From NCBI GenBank assembly GCA_032622095.1, contig CP136069.1, positions 49,338,760-49,402,759 on the forward strand: DNA of 64,000 nucleotides. Direction: 5' to 3'. Below the pieces are notes generated by a model that worked only from the letters and a program-made list of their open reading frames with translations, did not search any database and was not told the DNA's origin. The DNA comes from Siphonodentalium dalli (taxonomy: Eukaryota > Mollusca > Scaphopoda > Gadilida > Siphonodentaliidae). Both the position numbers and the translations under genes were made by a program. Positions 42,947 to 54,199 of this stretch are shown here, in pieces (positions within the stretch are counted from its first letter, which is position 1; every line of letters starts with the position of its first letter).

Positions 42947-45180
42947 GTCGAATAGGGCATCTCCAATGAATAAATAAGTTAGTTGTAGTCCTATAGAAAT
43001 AACTTTAGGTTAATTTGCTCAAGTTTTATTAATCAAAGTAATCATATCAAAAATAATAACACAAATCATACCATTTACACAAAGTTCATTAATCAACATA
43101 ATCATGTACACAAAAACAACAAGCTAGCACATGCATCATTCTAAGCACATTTAACATATAAATATCATCAATAAGATAACTTTGTGCGCATTAAAATACT
43201 AATTATCCATTGTAAATAATGTGTATGGTACGCTCCCGAGGGCCCTGAATAGGGTTAAACGTTAGCAGGCATAGCCCAACCACAAACATGAATAACACGA
43301 GAAACTATTCAGTCGTCTCATATACCCGGTCTTAACGGGGCACAGGGACTTCTGAGTGGGTTGATAAGAAATAAAATAAATTTTGAAAAGTCTGTAAAAC
43401 AAAAATCACCAAAAAGTACATGACAAATTAAATTGACTTTCTTCTTAGTATCGTTATTAATTTCGTAATTTATTAATAACTTTCCAATAACGAGATTTTG
43501 CGTGTCAAAACCATTACAGTATAAATATTAATGTTACATTAGAATTGCCGATAAAAGTACAATTAGTCCAACAAGAAACCTAAGTTTGATAAAAACTTGA
43601 CGGTAATCATCGGAAAATGTCAAACATTGAAACTATAATGACAGTCATATTCAGACTAATATATTTGAACAATGTTGAGCAATGTTTATTGACAAATCAC
43701 TGTAACAGTTTTAACGGGCTATTGAATATACAATGACCATTCACACCCGATCCACAATATGATGCGAAACACAGGAACACATGTATTCTGTTTTCCTAAC
43801 TTCAGAAGGAATGAAGGGACACAATCTGTTTCATATGGATATTGCCTTATTAGCATATATGCTAAACATAATTAAAGTACGTGCATCAACGATGTTCTGT
43901 GGATTATCTATGCCTGTAAAACGTTAATCCTCGAATCAACGTGAACGACCAAATATGCAAGATGTATTCCGGGCATCAGGTCTTTTTTTGTGAAGCACAT
44001 TCTATAGTGATTTGATAGTTCATTTATCTCAAATTCGATGTTTTATAGAAACAATTATTTTGTCAATATTTTAGTAACAAGATGAGATTGTTTTCAGTGG
44101 ATAAAAAACACATAATTACTTGTTAACCCTTTAAATACGAAATACTCATTGACGAGTTGAAGAAATGTTAAGATAATAAGATCAATAAATATACAGGTCG
44201 TTTGTAGAATGTATTATCTTAACATTTCTGAGAGTTCCATCCAATACATATGGCTCCTCTCGTACTTGTAATATCTGCCGTCTGATTATTTTCCACGAAA
44301 ACCCCTCGAGATTAATAAAATAGTATTAATATGTATACATTTACATAAATGAGTGGGATAATCCATTTAATATAGACGGGTTAAATGAGATGTGTCAACT
44401 CGTTGTTGTAACATAATGTCTGGAAACCTGAATGCATCTTTAACATATTTGTATAATTGAGTAGTAGAACAATGTAAATAATTAATTATATTCTATTTGA
44501 ATATGTTGATGCATAAATATATCACAGCACAAAGACAAGGGATTGAGTAACACATTCTTAGCAATTTATAATATGTGAATGTAAACGCAAGGTAGTCAAT
44601 CTGGTATGATGGGTGGAAAACGATGATTATTGGCACATATGAGGCTTCATTCATACACTGGAAAATTTACTTAGCAATTTTTTGGAAAATTCAGCACTAA
44701 GCCACGTGTGGTGCTAGCTCATGCAACCATGTTTATAAAATGCAAGTTAACAACAGTTTACCTCAGGATCGATGAGATCTCTGTAATTTCACAAGTACCG
44801 TAATTGTAAAAGTAATATCTGTCCAGTTATTAGCTTTTTAAATATAAATGTATTACACTATTATGGCCAATCATAGATACAATGATAGAAAATATATAGT
44901 CAATAAGACATGGTAATTCAGAAGTTTGTCATTCAAAATTGCCATCGTATACCAATATGTGATGAATTGCTGAACGTCTGGCTGGCAAAGTTTCCAGGTA
45001 TGTGACCGTAGCCTTTATGTAAAATTAAATTAATTATGCATGACGTGTATTATATATATGGCATGAAGTGTATAGTTTTGCAAATTGTGATGTATATGTG
45101 CGTTGATCTGAGATGAATTATATGATATGTTCGATTTGAGATTCTGTACGTCCTTTTAAAGGAAGATATAAGTGTGCGAT
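42947..45180. other. No gene seen
   Basis: A long A/T-rich stretch without any frame worth naming and without clear repeats, apart from a stem-loop at 44161-44229. It could be intron or intergenic DNA. Confidence 0.5.
44161..44229. repeat. Perfect 18 bp stem-loop
   Basis: AGAAATGTTAAGATAATA is followed 33 bases later by its exact reverse complement. A TTAACCCTTTAAATACG start (about 44124) and a CGGGTTAAATG (about 44377) around it hint at another TTAA-bounded element, but the presumed ends match poorly. Confidence 0.6.
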
Positions 45181-45181
45181 T

Positions 45182-45535
45182 ACATGAATTGAGACCACAT
45201 TCTGGCGATTACATGAATTGAGACCACATTCTGGCGATTACATGACATGAGACCACATTCTGGCGATGATCATGAAATGAGACCACATTCTGGCGATGAT
45301 CATGAAATGAGACCACATTCGGGCGATGATCATGAAATGATACCACATTCTGGCGATGATCATGAAATGAGACCACATTCTGGCGATTATCATGAAATTG
45401 AGACCACATTCTGGCGATGATCATGAAATGAGACCACATTCTGGCGATTATCATGAAATTGAGACCACATTCTGGCGATGATCATGAAATGAGACCACAT
45501 TCCGACGATTATCATGAAATGAGACCACATTCGCA
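45182..45535. repeat. Minisatellite, about 30 bp unit, about 12 copies
   Basis: The unit is roughly CATGAAATGAGACCACATTC plus TGGCGATGAT. Copies vary by single bases and by one-base length changes. The array is in frame for 81 codons on the minus strand, but that frame is repeat-derived. It ends 30 bases before the TTAA element at 45571. Confidence 0.9.
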
Positions 45536-45570
45536 CATATTTATTACAGAAGGTGTATCTCTTCCCTTAA

Positions 45571-45902
45571 AGTGGGACTGTACCATAAATCTGGCCATTT
45601 ATGGGACCATCTCATGTTATAATCAACAAGTGAATGAATGTGAGCCATGTATGAGGGCAAAATACTCATTTACCGTATGAACGATACAAACAACATGGTA
45701 ATTATAATGAAAATTAATTTATTACTGGAGTCATAAATTAATTTTTATTATAATTACCATGTTGTTTGCATCGTTCGTGGAGCACATGCGTGTATTTTGC
45801 ACTAACCCATGGGTCAAATTCATTCATTTATTGCATTTATTCTACTGAGTATAAAAGAAGATGGAGACCCATAGATGGTCTGATTTAGTGTATATTACCC
45901 CG
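45571..45902. mobile_element. TTAA-flanked element with palindromic core, copy 1
   Basis: TTAA at 45567-45570 and 45903-45906 flanks imperfect TIRs (CATAAATCTGGCCATTTATG at left, inverse of CATAGATGGTCTGATTTAGTG at right). The middle holds an inverted repeat: AACAACATGGTAATTATAAT at about 45690 and its inverse at about 45751. There is no coding sequence. Confidence 0.65.
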
Positions 45903-45906
45903 TTAA

Positions 45907-47543
45907 CTGTTTGCATAGATTTGAGGGTACAACAAATTAAGGCAGTCAGAGAGAACAAGCAATACGAGCTTCTGCCACTAGGAAAAATATTTCTTATCCA
46001 GTTATTCTCAATGAACCGGGACAGAAATTATTTCTATTTTTAGAGCAGTGCATTGTTGTTGTTGTTGTTATTATTATTATTATTATTGTAAGTGCTGTCT
46101 GGAAGAGATAAAGAATCTTTAAAACATGCTGGAATTCGACGATGGAAATGAAATATGGATTATATTTTCAATATATTATACATGACTGAAGTTAAATACC
46201 CACGGTTAGATTTGACACCATTATAGCAATATACCATTGATACGTTTGCTATACCAGAAAATAATAAAATCTTGCAAATGAACCCATTAATATGAAATTC
46301 TGATGTCATATATAGACTCGACTTTCAACATAGGGAAATCTATTATGTTTTGAATAATGATCAGCTTCTGGAAAATTCCAATGATCCTTCCTGATAAAAA
46401 AGCTTCTATTTTTACCACCATACGTTAAGTAGTCGATAGATTACAAAGATCGTTAACATTTATAACCCTTTGTACTCGTTGTAATGTAAAACTGATGGAT
46501 GCTTTTGTGGATTTTCGTGATGCATGTCGTGCCACACACTGGCCAATAGTGTTGATTAAACGTATTGTGTTTCTACATGTTCGTGGTATGGTGCCAATAA
46601 CCTTAGAAAAGTGTGACTAATTAGTTGACAAATTTAACCATGGATTTTTAATATGATGTCAGGAAGCTCCAGTATAATATCAGCCAATACACCAAGGATT
46701 ATATATAAAACAATATATAAACGGGCTTCACAATTAGATAGCGATTGGTATTCAATCTGAGTAACACGTGCTACTCAACTTTAGGAATATATTTCAAAAT
46801 GAATATTCTGATTTAATCGCAAAGAGGAAAACCGGAGCCAACTATATAGCCACTACTAACTCTACTTCCTATTGAAATACTTATATTGACTAAATAATGG
46901 AAATATTCAGAAAATAAACACATTTTGTTAAATTCGTCGTTATCGTCTTTTATACTCAACAGAATTTACAAATTTACAAATAGTTGTTGCAAAGAATATT
47001 AAAATATAGATATATTTTATTCTTAAACCAATCATAAATATCGCGTAAATAATATGTTATTGTCAAGTTCATATGCTGTGTTATGTAGATCAAAGCCAGA
47101 CTGTAACATGTTTAGCTTGTGTCTGCATAACCAATGCGTACGAACTTGATAATAACATACTATATATTTATTTCTGTTATGGCGGTTTTAACGGAAGTAG
47201 CTACTTTAAAGCAATACCAAACGCGAAGACCATCCATGCATTTAAACCAGGATGCTCATTTTGAAATACAATAAATCACTATCTATTCGTGAACCTCGAT
47301 TAAGAATTTTTCGCTCTACAGTAGTGTGCGAATTAGGAGAAAAAGCGCATTAAATGCAATAAATATGTTAAATATATACATGTTTATCGACAGAGTCGTC
47401 TATATACAGTGGTGATATGATAACAACTGAACAGGCCCATCTTTACTCGAACCATTTTATGAACGTATTAAGATTTAGATGCAATATTAGTATACATTTC
47501 AAATATTGAAAAGTATGAAAACACTGTCAGCCTTTTAAATATA
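45907..47543. other. No gene seen; one trinucleotide tract
   Basis: There is no recognisable gene. (GTT)n(ATT)n spans about 46054-46088. Confidence 0.5.
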
Positions 47544-47547
47544 TTAA

Positions 47548-47902
47548 ATCAGTGATGTACACTAAATCCGGCCAGATATGGGATCATCTGTTTTTATACT
47601 CGAGTCATAAACTAATTTTCATTATAATTACCATGTCGTAATGGAGGTAATAACGATATCTCTATAATTATAATTACCATGTTGTTTCATTATAATTACC
47701 ATGTTGTTTCATTATAATTACCATGTTGTTTCATTATAATTACCATGTTGTTTCATTATAATACCATGTCAACGCTCATAGAGCACATGAATGTATTTTT
47801 GCACTAATCCATTGCTCAAATCCATTTATTTGTTGCATATATTATGAAGAGTATAAATGGAGATGGTCCCATAAATAGTCGGATTTAGTGTGCATTGCCC
47901 AT
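47548..47902. mobile_element. TTAA-flanked element, copy 2, with 22 bp minisatellite
   Basis: TTAA at 47544-47547 and 47903-47906. The ends (CACTAAATCCGGCCAGATATG and inverse CACTAAATCCGACTATTTATG) match copy 1. The former palindromic core has become a tandem array: CATTATAATTACCATGTTGT plus TT, about four to five units at 47664-47765. Confidence 0.7.
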
Positions 47903-47906
47903 TTAA

Positions 47907-48290
47907 AGTGATCACACTAAGATCAATACGGTTGAATAATAAAGATAAAGATAATAATATATTACAGTTCCCTATATCAAATATCCAATAAAAAATTACC
48001 TCTATCGCATATATAAGAGGATGCACTTGCATATGATCTTTAATGCTGCACCAGCACAACTTCAGTCATGAAATAGTTAATTATTTAGCTACATGTTACC
48101 CGTCATAGCCATAAATGACTATAGTGAAGCTAAATGTACACGTATATACATGTGTATATATAATGTGGCAAAGCCTACATTACCCGTGTTTATTGAATTT
48201 ACATCTTATCACAAAGCATAATCGGTCAATATGACCTACACAATATATGCAATACTTGCATGGTGTCTGCAATACTTGCATGTAATGTTA
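47907..48290. other. 3' flank of IL-17 gene 2; weak palindrome relative
   Basis: The part next to the gene (48228-48290) is the conserved 3' flank. At about 48003-48060 the words TCGCATATATAAGAGGATGCA and GCTGCACCAGCACAACTTC resemble one arm of the double-hairpin module and the flank seen at 56300-56350. Confidence 0.5.
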
Positions 48291-48905
48291 TTAATCCGAT
48301 GGAGGACCGTCGTTCACGTTGCTGGGTGCTTGCGTTGTTGGGTTAGATATCGCCCGTCGTTTGCGCGCACATGTAAATGCCACTTTAATTGATATTGTGT
48401 CTCTCTCATATCTGTAAAACCCATTGTCGCATGGAACATTCATTCTGCGTAAGATCGGCAACTCCACTCTGATCGCCTCACACGACACGTTAGAATCACC
48501 ACCTATGCAACTTGTACAATCAGTCGATCTCGTTGCCTTCGCTATGTATCTCGGGAACCTATCCTGGTCGAAATCCACTAAGTAGAACCATCGGCATGAC
48601 GACCGCGTGAATATTGGGTCATCTACTCCGTCCCGCATGAAATTTGGACAGTCACCATCCATGGTTTCTTGGCTCTGGGTTCCCAGCTGTTCCACACTTT
48701 CTCTGGTTGTGATATTCTCGAAATGAGCATGGCTTACTGGGAATAAAAATTGGGTACCATCCATACCGTCTATTAATTCTTTGTAACGTACATTTAAGTC
48801 GGTTGGTTCATTGCATATTGGAATTGGGGTGGCAGCTACACGTATATCACTAATCACACAGGCTATGGCAGCGATCGCCCCAAAAATTATCCTCTTGATA
48901 TTCAT
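48291..48905 (-). CDS. IL-17-like secreted cytokine, gene 2
   Basis: This encodes 204 residues in one exon with an intact frame. The signal peptide spans residues 1 to about 25. The IL-17 fold signature is complete: C86, C104-R-W-F-Y, D-F-D-Q-D-R-F-P (111-118), IAKATRSTDC (121-130), C133, C142 with EAIRVEL, C159, and IKVAFTCARK with C179. Mature cysteines are 31, 86, 104, 130, 133, 142, 159 and 179. Sequons are N64 (NIT) and N139 (NVS). Start choice: the ATG at 48905 follows an acceptor TTTTTTCGCAG by 8 bases, as in gene 1; the longer upstream frame (to 49040) would read through that acceptor. It differs from gene 1 mainly in residues 50-103 and in the tail, so both copies seem to be held as functional, diverging cytokines. 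Expected role: extracellular immune signalling through IL-17 receptors, inferred from family. Confidence 0.85.
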   Translation of the reverse strand: MNIKRIIFGAIAAIACVISDIRVAATPIPICNEPTDLNVRYKELIDGMDGTQFLFPVSHAHFENITTRESVEQLGTQSQETMDGDCPNFMRDGVDDPIFTRSSCRWFYLVDFDQDRFPRYIAKATRSTDCTSCIGGDSNVSCEAIRVELPILRRMNVPCDNGFYRYERDTISIKVAFTCARKRRAISNPTTQAPSNVNDGPPSD

Positions 48906-48925
48906 CTTTGATCTGCGAAAAAATA
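48906..48925 (-). other. Splice acceptor before IL-17-like gene 2
   Basis: On the minus strand CTTTTATTTTTTCGCAG ends 8 bases before the ATG. The layout is the same as in gene 1, implying a separate 5' non-coding exon farther upstream (higher coordinates). Confidence 0.6.
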
Positions 48926-50333
48926 AAAGAATACAATATAAACACTGTAGAATATTACTCTCGTGCACACGCAACCGGTAGAGCGTACGGAATTTACAAC
49001 AGTGTTGTACATTATTCAAACTGAATAGGGTGAAGTACAAACATATTAAAGTTGATTTGATTTGTAAAGGAGCAGCAGCCGTGTAAAGCGATTAATTTGC
49101 CTTTGTCGCTATATCCACGCGAGTATTATATCAAAAGTTGTATATGGACATGCGATAAAATGAATCCAATATATTTGAGTATGTGACACACATATTAAGA
49201 TTACTATTAACACCGCAGATACTTCAGAACAGATACGAGAGTTCACTACTAACATGTGTTGTGTGCGAATTAGTTCCTGTCGTTGTGATCTCAGATCGGC
49301 TATATTATACTTGTGTGTTTACTCGGCGCTCGCTAAAACGATAATGACATATAACAAGCCACGCTGATGCTAATATGTACACAGTAGCTTCCTTGTGTGT
49401 CACTGGGCTAAAAATAGAGACGGAAGTGACGTCAAACAAGCCAAGCTGGGGCGGAAGCTTTTCACGCTACACGATATTCCCAGTCAATCGGCGGAAGTAC
49501 ATATTATGTAGGATCGAGAAGTGTCAATCAATTTGACAGACATTAACGCCAAGGAGTTGAACTTATAACATCATATGGATGGCTGTGGAAATTTTGGGCG
49601 TTTGTTCGACAAGATAAAACACAAATTTAAAATATTTTCCTGTTTCCGCTCTTATATTACAAAGCTTCGATTGGCTTATCTGGGCATAACACGGACACCA
49701 TTTAATCTTCTATATGACTCAAACAGTTGGGAGCTGTATATTGGGGGGGGGTTGTACAATGTGTGCAGGAAGATATGTCTTTTTTGCGGCTGGCATTTTC
49801 AGTACCCACCAACCCCAAACCTGCAAAAATAATAATTTGTTACTCTCAATATGCTGACACCACACCCCCGATTTTCACTATTTGTTTTTGTCTAACACCC
49901 CATAAAACTTTGCTGATATCACTCATATGACTGGGAAATTGTCTCCTATCTTAGTTCAAATGGCAGTTTAGGTTGTTTAATCTGTTTCAGAAACTGTTTT
50001 AATTGAAACAAATGGTTAATGTAGGCGAAATTAAAGATGTTTTTTTCTCCAAATACTGGCTGCTAGGAGTTTGCCTACCGCATGCATGTATTGGAGTTTT
50101 CATGTCAGTGTATGGTGAGAGTGTGTCTACCTGTGTGTGTGCTCAAATTTCATACTGGGGATACTTACATACAATTAATATGTGCACTTAACACATGAGT
50201 ATAGGGTATATGCATCCAATTTTACCAAACAAAATGTACATATCCCATGCAAGCTATTACATGAACCGAACACACATGTATGTTTTGGTTAGTTGACTGT
50301 AATACATTTTAAGCTGATAACATATCAGGACAG
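48926..50333. other. No gene recognised; upstream flank of IL-17 gene 2
   Basis: The 5' exon of gene 2 is presumably here or beyond, but no donor or promoter could be fixed. Homopolymer G at 49743-49751. Open frames at 49575-49930 and 50003-50191 show no domain. Confidence 0.45.
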
Positions 50334-50337
50334 TTAA

Positions 50338-50793
50338 CCGTTTACCCAACAAACCGGCCAAAACCCCCCAAATAAAGCTTCAACAGCCTAAAATATCTTC
50401 GGTCGGTCTCAATAAAATCATACAAATATGGATATCATTGGAACCGGTTCATTGACCACATTGTGATGGTTACAGTTATGCCCTGTGGCAATGCATTCTC
50501 TTATATATGCGAGTCGACCATAGGTCGCCTCGCATATATAAGAGAATGCATTGGCCTAAAAAAATGTTTTTTTAACACTTTTTACCATTTTTTCTTACAT
50601 TCTTTAACAATTTTAGAATTTTTTCTTACATTTTTTAACAATTTTTATAATATTTTTCTACATTCTTTGACAATTTTAGAATTTGTAATATGTGTTAAGC
50701 CAATGCATTCTCTTATATATGCGAGGCGACCTATGGTCGACTCGCATATATAAGAGAATGCATTGGCACAGGGCCCTTCTGTTGGGTAAAGGG
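50338..50793. mobile_element. TTAA-flanked double-hairpin MITE, copy 3 (longest)
   Basis: 456 bp with perfect TTAA on both sides (50334-50337 and 50794-50797). The hairpins are at 50488-50554 (one end mismatch) and 50700-50766 (perfect). The spacer is about 60 bp longer than in other copies because the TTTTTTCTTACATT..TTTAACAATTTT phrase is repeated two to three times. The first base of the left end differs (CCGTTTACCC). Confidence 0.85.
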
Positions 50794-50797
50794 TTAA

Positions 50798-51102
50798 CTC
50801 AATCTTGACTTTCAAGTCACTGTTGACATTTTGTAGACATATCAATGATATATTAGTTGTTATTACTCCAATTCAACTAGAGTTGACATATTTTGACAAA
50901 ATAAATACATAGCGAGGATATTAACCAGGCTGCACCTGGAAATATTTTTGTATAAATTGGTTATATCTGTAAACCTATGGCATAGTGCAGGATACACGAA
51001 ATTCCATATTTTCTAACTATTTCCTGATTGGTCTGTCAACCAGCCGATCATCTAGCATTATTTCATACCGCTTGTGTTAGTCTACTGTAGCAACGTTTGT
51101 TA
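50798..51102. other. No gene seen
   Basis: Nothing recognisable. Confidence 0.5.
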
Positions 51103-51510
51103 GGGTACGTTCATACGCTGGCAAATTTGCACGGTATGGTTTTCAGGCATTTTGTCGTAGAAAACGATATGGTGCTATAATATGAATGAAACAAGCATAT
51201 AAGATGCATCTTTACCACAGCTAACTACGTGCGAAGTAAAATATATGTAGTTCCACCTGTATATATACCGGAATTTGCCTGTAAATAGCATTCAATTATC
51301 TCGCAAAAATAAATCATACAGGTATTTTAGGCAAATTACAGTAGCACCGTTTCAAGTGGAACTACATAAATTTTACTTCTCATGTCGTTTGCTTTGGTAA
51401 AGATGCATGTTATGTGCATGTTTCCGTTCATATTCTGGCACCATGTGGTTTCCTATGACGAAATGCCCACAAAACATACTGTGCAAACTTGCCAGCGTAT
51501 GGACGTACCC
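51103..51510. mobile_element. Intact 408 bp long-TIR element
   Basis: The ends are GGGTACGTTCATACGCTGGC and, inverted, GGGTACGTCCATACGCTGGC. TTA lies on both sides (51100-51102 and 51511-51513). The inverted similarity continues far inside (GTAGTTCCAC...GTGGAACTAC, GCATCTTTACC...GGTAAAGATGC), so nearly the whole element folds back. It is the same family as 4178-5003. Confidence 0.8.
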
Positions 51511-51513
51511 TTA

Positions 51514-52170
51514 TACTAAATGACAACCAGTCTCTATACATGTCTTTGAGATTGATTTGAAACTTCCTTCCATGCACTTGACCGAATTCAAATGCTATAC
51601 CAGGGTGACCAAAAATAAATAATAGACTATTCCAAGAGATATGTTTGCAATTGAATGGGCGAATCCATTCAGTAACGAAAGGGATAAAATATATCAGAAA
51701 ATAAAATCGGTTTACTCACCTCGGCGCTATAGTTGTTGTTGATAGAAGTGTCCACTCTCGACTTTAATCGTATATGAACAAAATGATATCTTGCACTGTT
51801 AACTAATGAAGACGATTTGTTGATTTGCTATTTTCCTCTCCGGAAATATATATAGCTGGGCTATGGCGGATGTATCTATATTTAATCTGTGACGTTCTCT
51901 ATAGTGACTAACTATATATGCGGGGTCTCCCGGAATCCATCCTCTGGAATGGAACGGTGATTCACTCATTTGCAGGGAAATTTGAGGGGAAAAAGTGGCA
52001 ATATTTCATAACAGCGTCGCTCTGGTCCGCGAACAGCATGTCTAAGAGGACGTGCACAAACTAGCAGGTTTGCATGCAGACTCGTCCTAAAGCCAACAAA
52101 ATCAGTGTTTGTATTTTTGGGATTCCCCCATTTCATTGTATAGAGTGGCACAGAGTACGCGCGATTTCAT
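51514..52170. other. No gene seen
   Basis: No recognisable gene; short frames only. Confidence 0.5.
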
Positions 52171-52171
52171 C

Positions 52172-52490
52172 GGTTAAAGTGATGTGAAACAATCTGGTAT
52201 GGTGATCAAATAGAAATGGAGAATAATCCTGTTCAAAGTAGTAGTGTTTACAAATAGTATATCAAAATTGACAACACACACGGTCATTCTTATATATAAA
52301 TTAAATGCAGTGACTCTCGATGGCGAAATCGTTTTCATTATATTATCGCCAATAGATGCGTCCCGAATCGAGAAGTAAATATTTCATTTGAGCGTAGTTC
52401 TGACGATGTTTTCTATGCAGTGGTATACGGTCGATTTGCTTCAAATGTTCGGCGATGTTAGTAGAATGTTACATTGAAAAAATTGAGAAA
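52172..52490 (+). repeat. Terminal segment family, forward copy
   Basis: It begins GGTTAAAGTGATGTGAAA and shares with 60442-60715 a run of matching phrases: AATAGAAATGGAGAATAAT, TCGATGGCGAAATC, TTATCGCC, CCGAATCGAGA.GTAAATATT and GGCGATGTTAGTAGAATG. Only the outer 60-100 bp also match the ends at 7687 and 11100. Confidence 0.6.
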
Positions 52491-52645
52491 AATAGTCTAT
52501 GATAGGGCTCTAATATACAATACAATTATACAACCAATATTCGGTGTAAAGTGTATTGTATTTAGACACAAAGTCCAATAACGTTCCAGACCTACATGTA
52601 GTTTCAATCAAATATAAGACCGAATTTGCCCATTATATATATATA
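52491..52645. other. Short spacer to Helitron doublet
   Basis: A/T-rich, ending in a TATA run just before CTAG. Nothing coding. Confidence 0.5.
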
Positions 52646-53385
52646 CTAGAAGGTGACCCGACTTCGTCCGGGCTATTCAAAAACCAAATTTCAAGTCGAT
52701 TGCTCCACCCGTTTCCTAGATCTGGTCTGCGCATGCGCGAAGCTGGTGTCGCACGTGCTCGGCGACCCGATAAAATTCGTATCCGGGGCAAGATACATTC
52801 ACATACCAAATTTCAAGTCGATAGCTACACCCGTTTCCGAGATATATAGCCCAATGTCATTTGCGGATACCTCGGCCGGTGATGAGTTAACGCGACACAG
52901 TCAAATGCATCGGCAGGGTGAGAGTTAACGTGATCTAACTGTATGACCTCTGACGACGTCATAGAAGTTACGCATTGATTTTATCCTGATAAAAGATCGC
53001 ACCACTTCTCCCTAATAATTGAGGCAGATAACTAAAACGGATACATACATATTATATATCGTTGGAAAGATGAAGCCACACAGATTCTAACCGTGCAAAT
53101 TATATGACTGGCAATTTATTATTCGCGCTATATCGAATCGATTTGTGAGCACCGAACTGAAATATATTAGCGCAAAACGGCGTAAAAATAGATTTGACCT
53201 CCGCACGTGAAAAGTTGACCTCGCACGGACAAATAAATATGCCTATGTTCGTCTCCGGCCGAAAATACCCTAAAATACCAAATTTCATTGAAATTGGCTT
53301 AGTCGTTTTCGAGTCCATCGATTTCAAACACACAAACTTACACATAAACTTACACACACACAGATCTTTCAAAATATATAATAGA
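52646..53385 (-). mobile_element. Helitron-like unit C1
   Basis: The minus-strand 3' end is marked by CTAG next to AAGGTGACCCGACTTCGTCC, a hairpin of GCCCGGACGAAGTCGGGT type. It has one family B core copy, then a unique part and an AAATTTCATTGAAATTGGC phrase before the ACACA tract. 740 bp. Confidence 0.65.
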
Positions 53386-54139
53386 CTAGAAGGTGACCCG
53401 ACTTCGTCCGGGCTATTCAAAAACCAAATTTCAAGTCGATTGCTCCACCCGTTTCCTAGATCTGGTCTGCGCATGCGCGAAGCTGGTGTCGCACGTGCTC
53501 GGCGACCCGATAAAATTCGTATCCGGGGCAAGATACATTCACATACCAAATTTCAAGTCGATAGCTACACCCGTTTCCGAGATATATAGCCCAATGTCAT
53601 TTGCGGATACCTCGGTCGGTGATGAGTTAACGCGACACAGTCAAATGCATCGGCAGGGTGAGAGTTAACGTAATCTAACTTTATGACCTCTGACGACGTC
53701 ATAGAAGTTACGCATTGATTTTATCCTGATAAAAGCATCGTACCACTTGTACCTAATAATTGAGGCAGATAACTAAAACGGATACATACATATTATATAT
53801 CGTTGGAAATATGAAGCCACACAGATTCTAACCGTGCAAATTATATGACTGGCAATTTATTATTCGCGCTATATCGAATCGATTTGTGAGCACCGAACTG
53901 AAATATATTAGCGCAAAAACGGCGTAAAAATAGATTTGACCTCCGCACGTGAAAAGTTGACATCGCACGGACAAATAAATATGCCTATGTTCGTCTCCGG
54001 CCGAAAACACATCCAAATACCAAATTTCATCGAAATTGGCTTAGTCGTTTTGGAGTCCATCGATTTCAAACACACAAACAAACAAACACACAAACTTACA
54101 AACAAACACATACACAGATCTTTCAAAATATATAATAGA
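53386..54139 (-). mobile_element. Helitron-like unit C2
   Basis: A 754 bp near-identical head-to-tail copy of C1, joined exactly at CTAG. The main differences are a few substitutions and a longer ACAAACAA tract near 54073-54115. Confidence 0.65.
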
Positions 54140-54199
54140 TACATGTAGACCGAAAGGGTCGGGGCATAATATGGGAACATGTATATCATGATTGGGATA

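Noticed and set aside
45182-45535. Regularly spaced 30 bp repeats that could suggest a CRISPR array
   Set aside because: The repeats are directly adjacent with no unique spacers, unit length varies, and the setting is a eukaryotic genome with TEs. It is a minisatellite.
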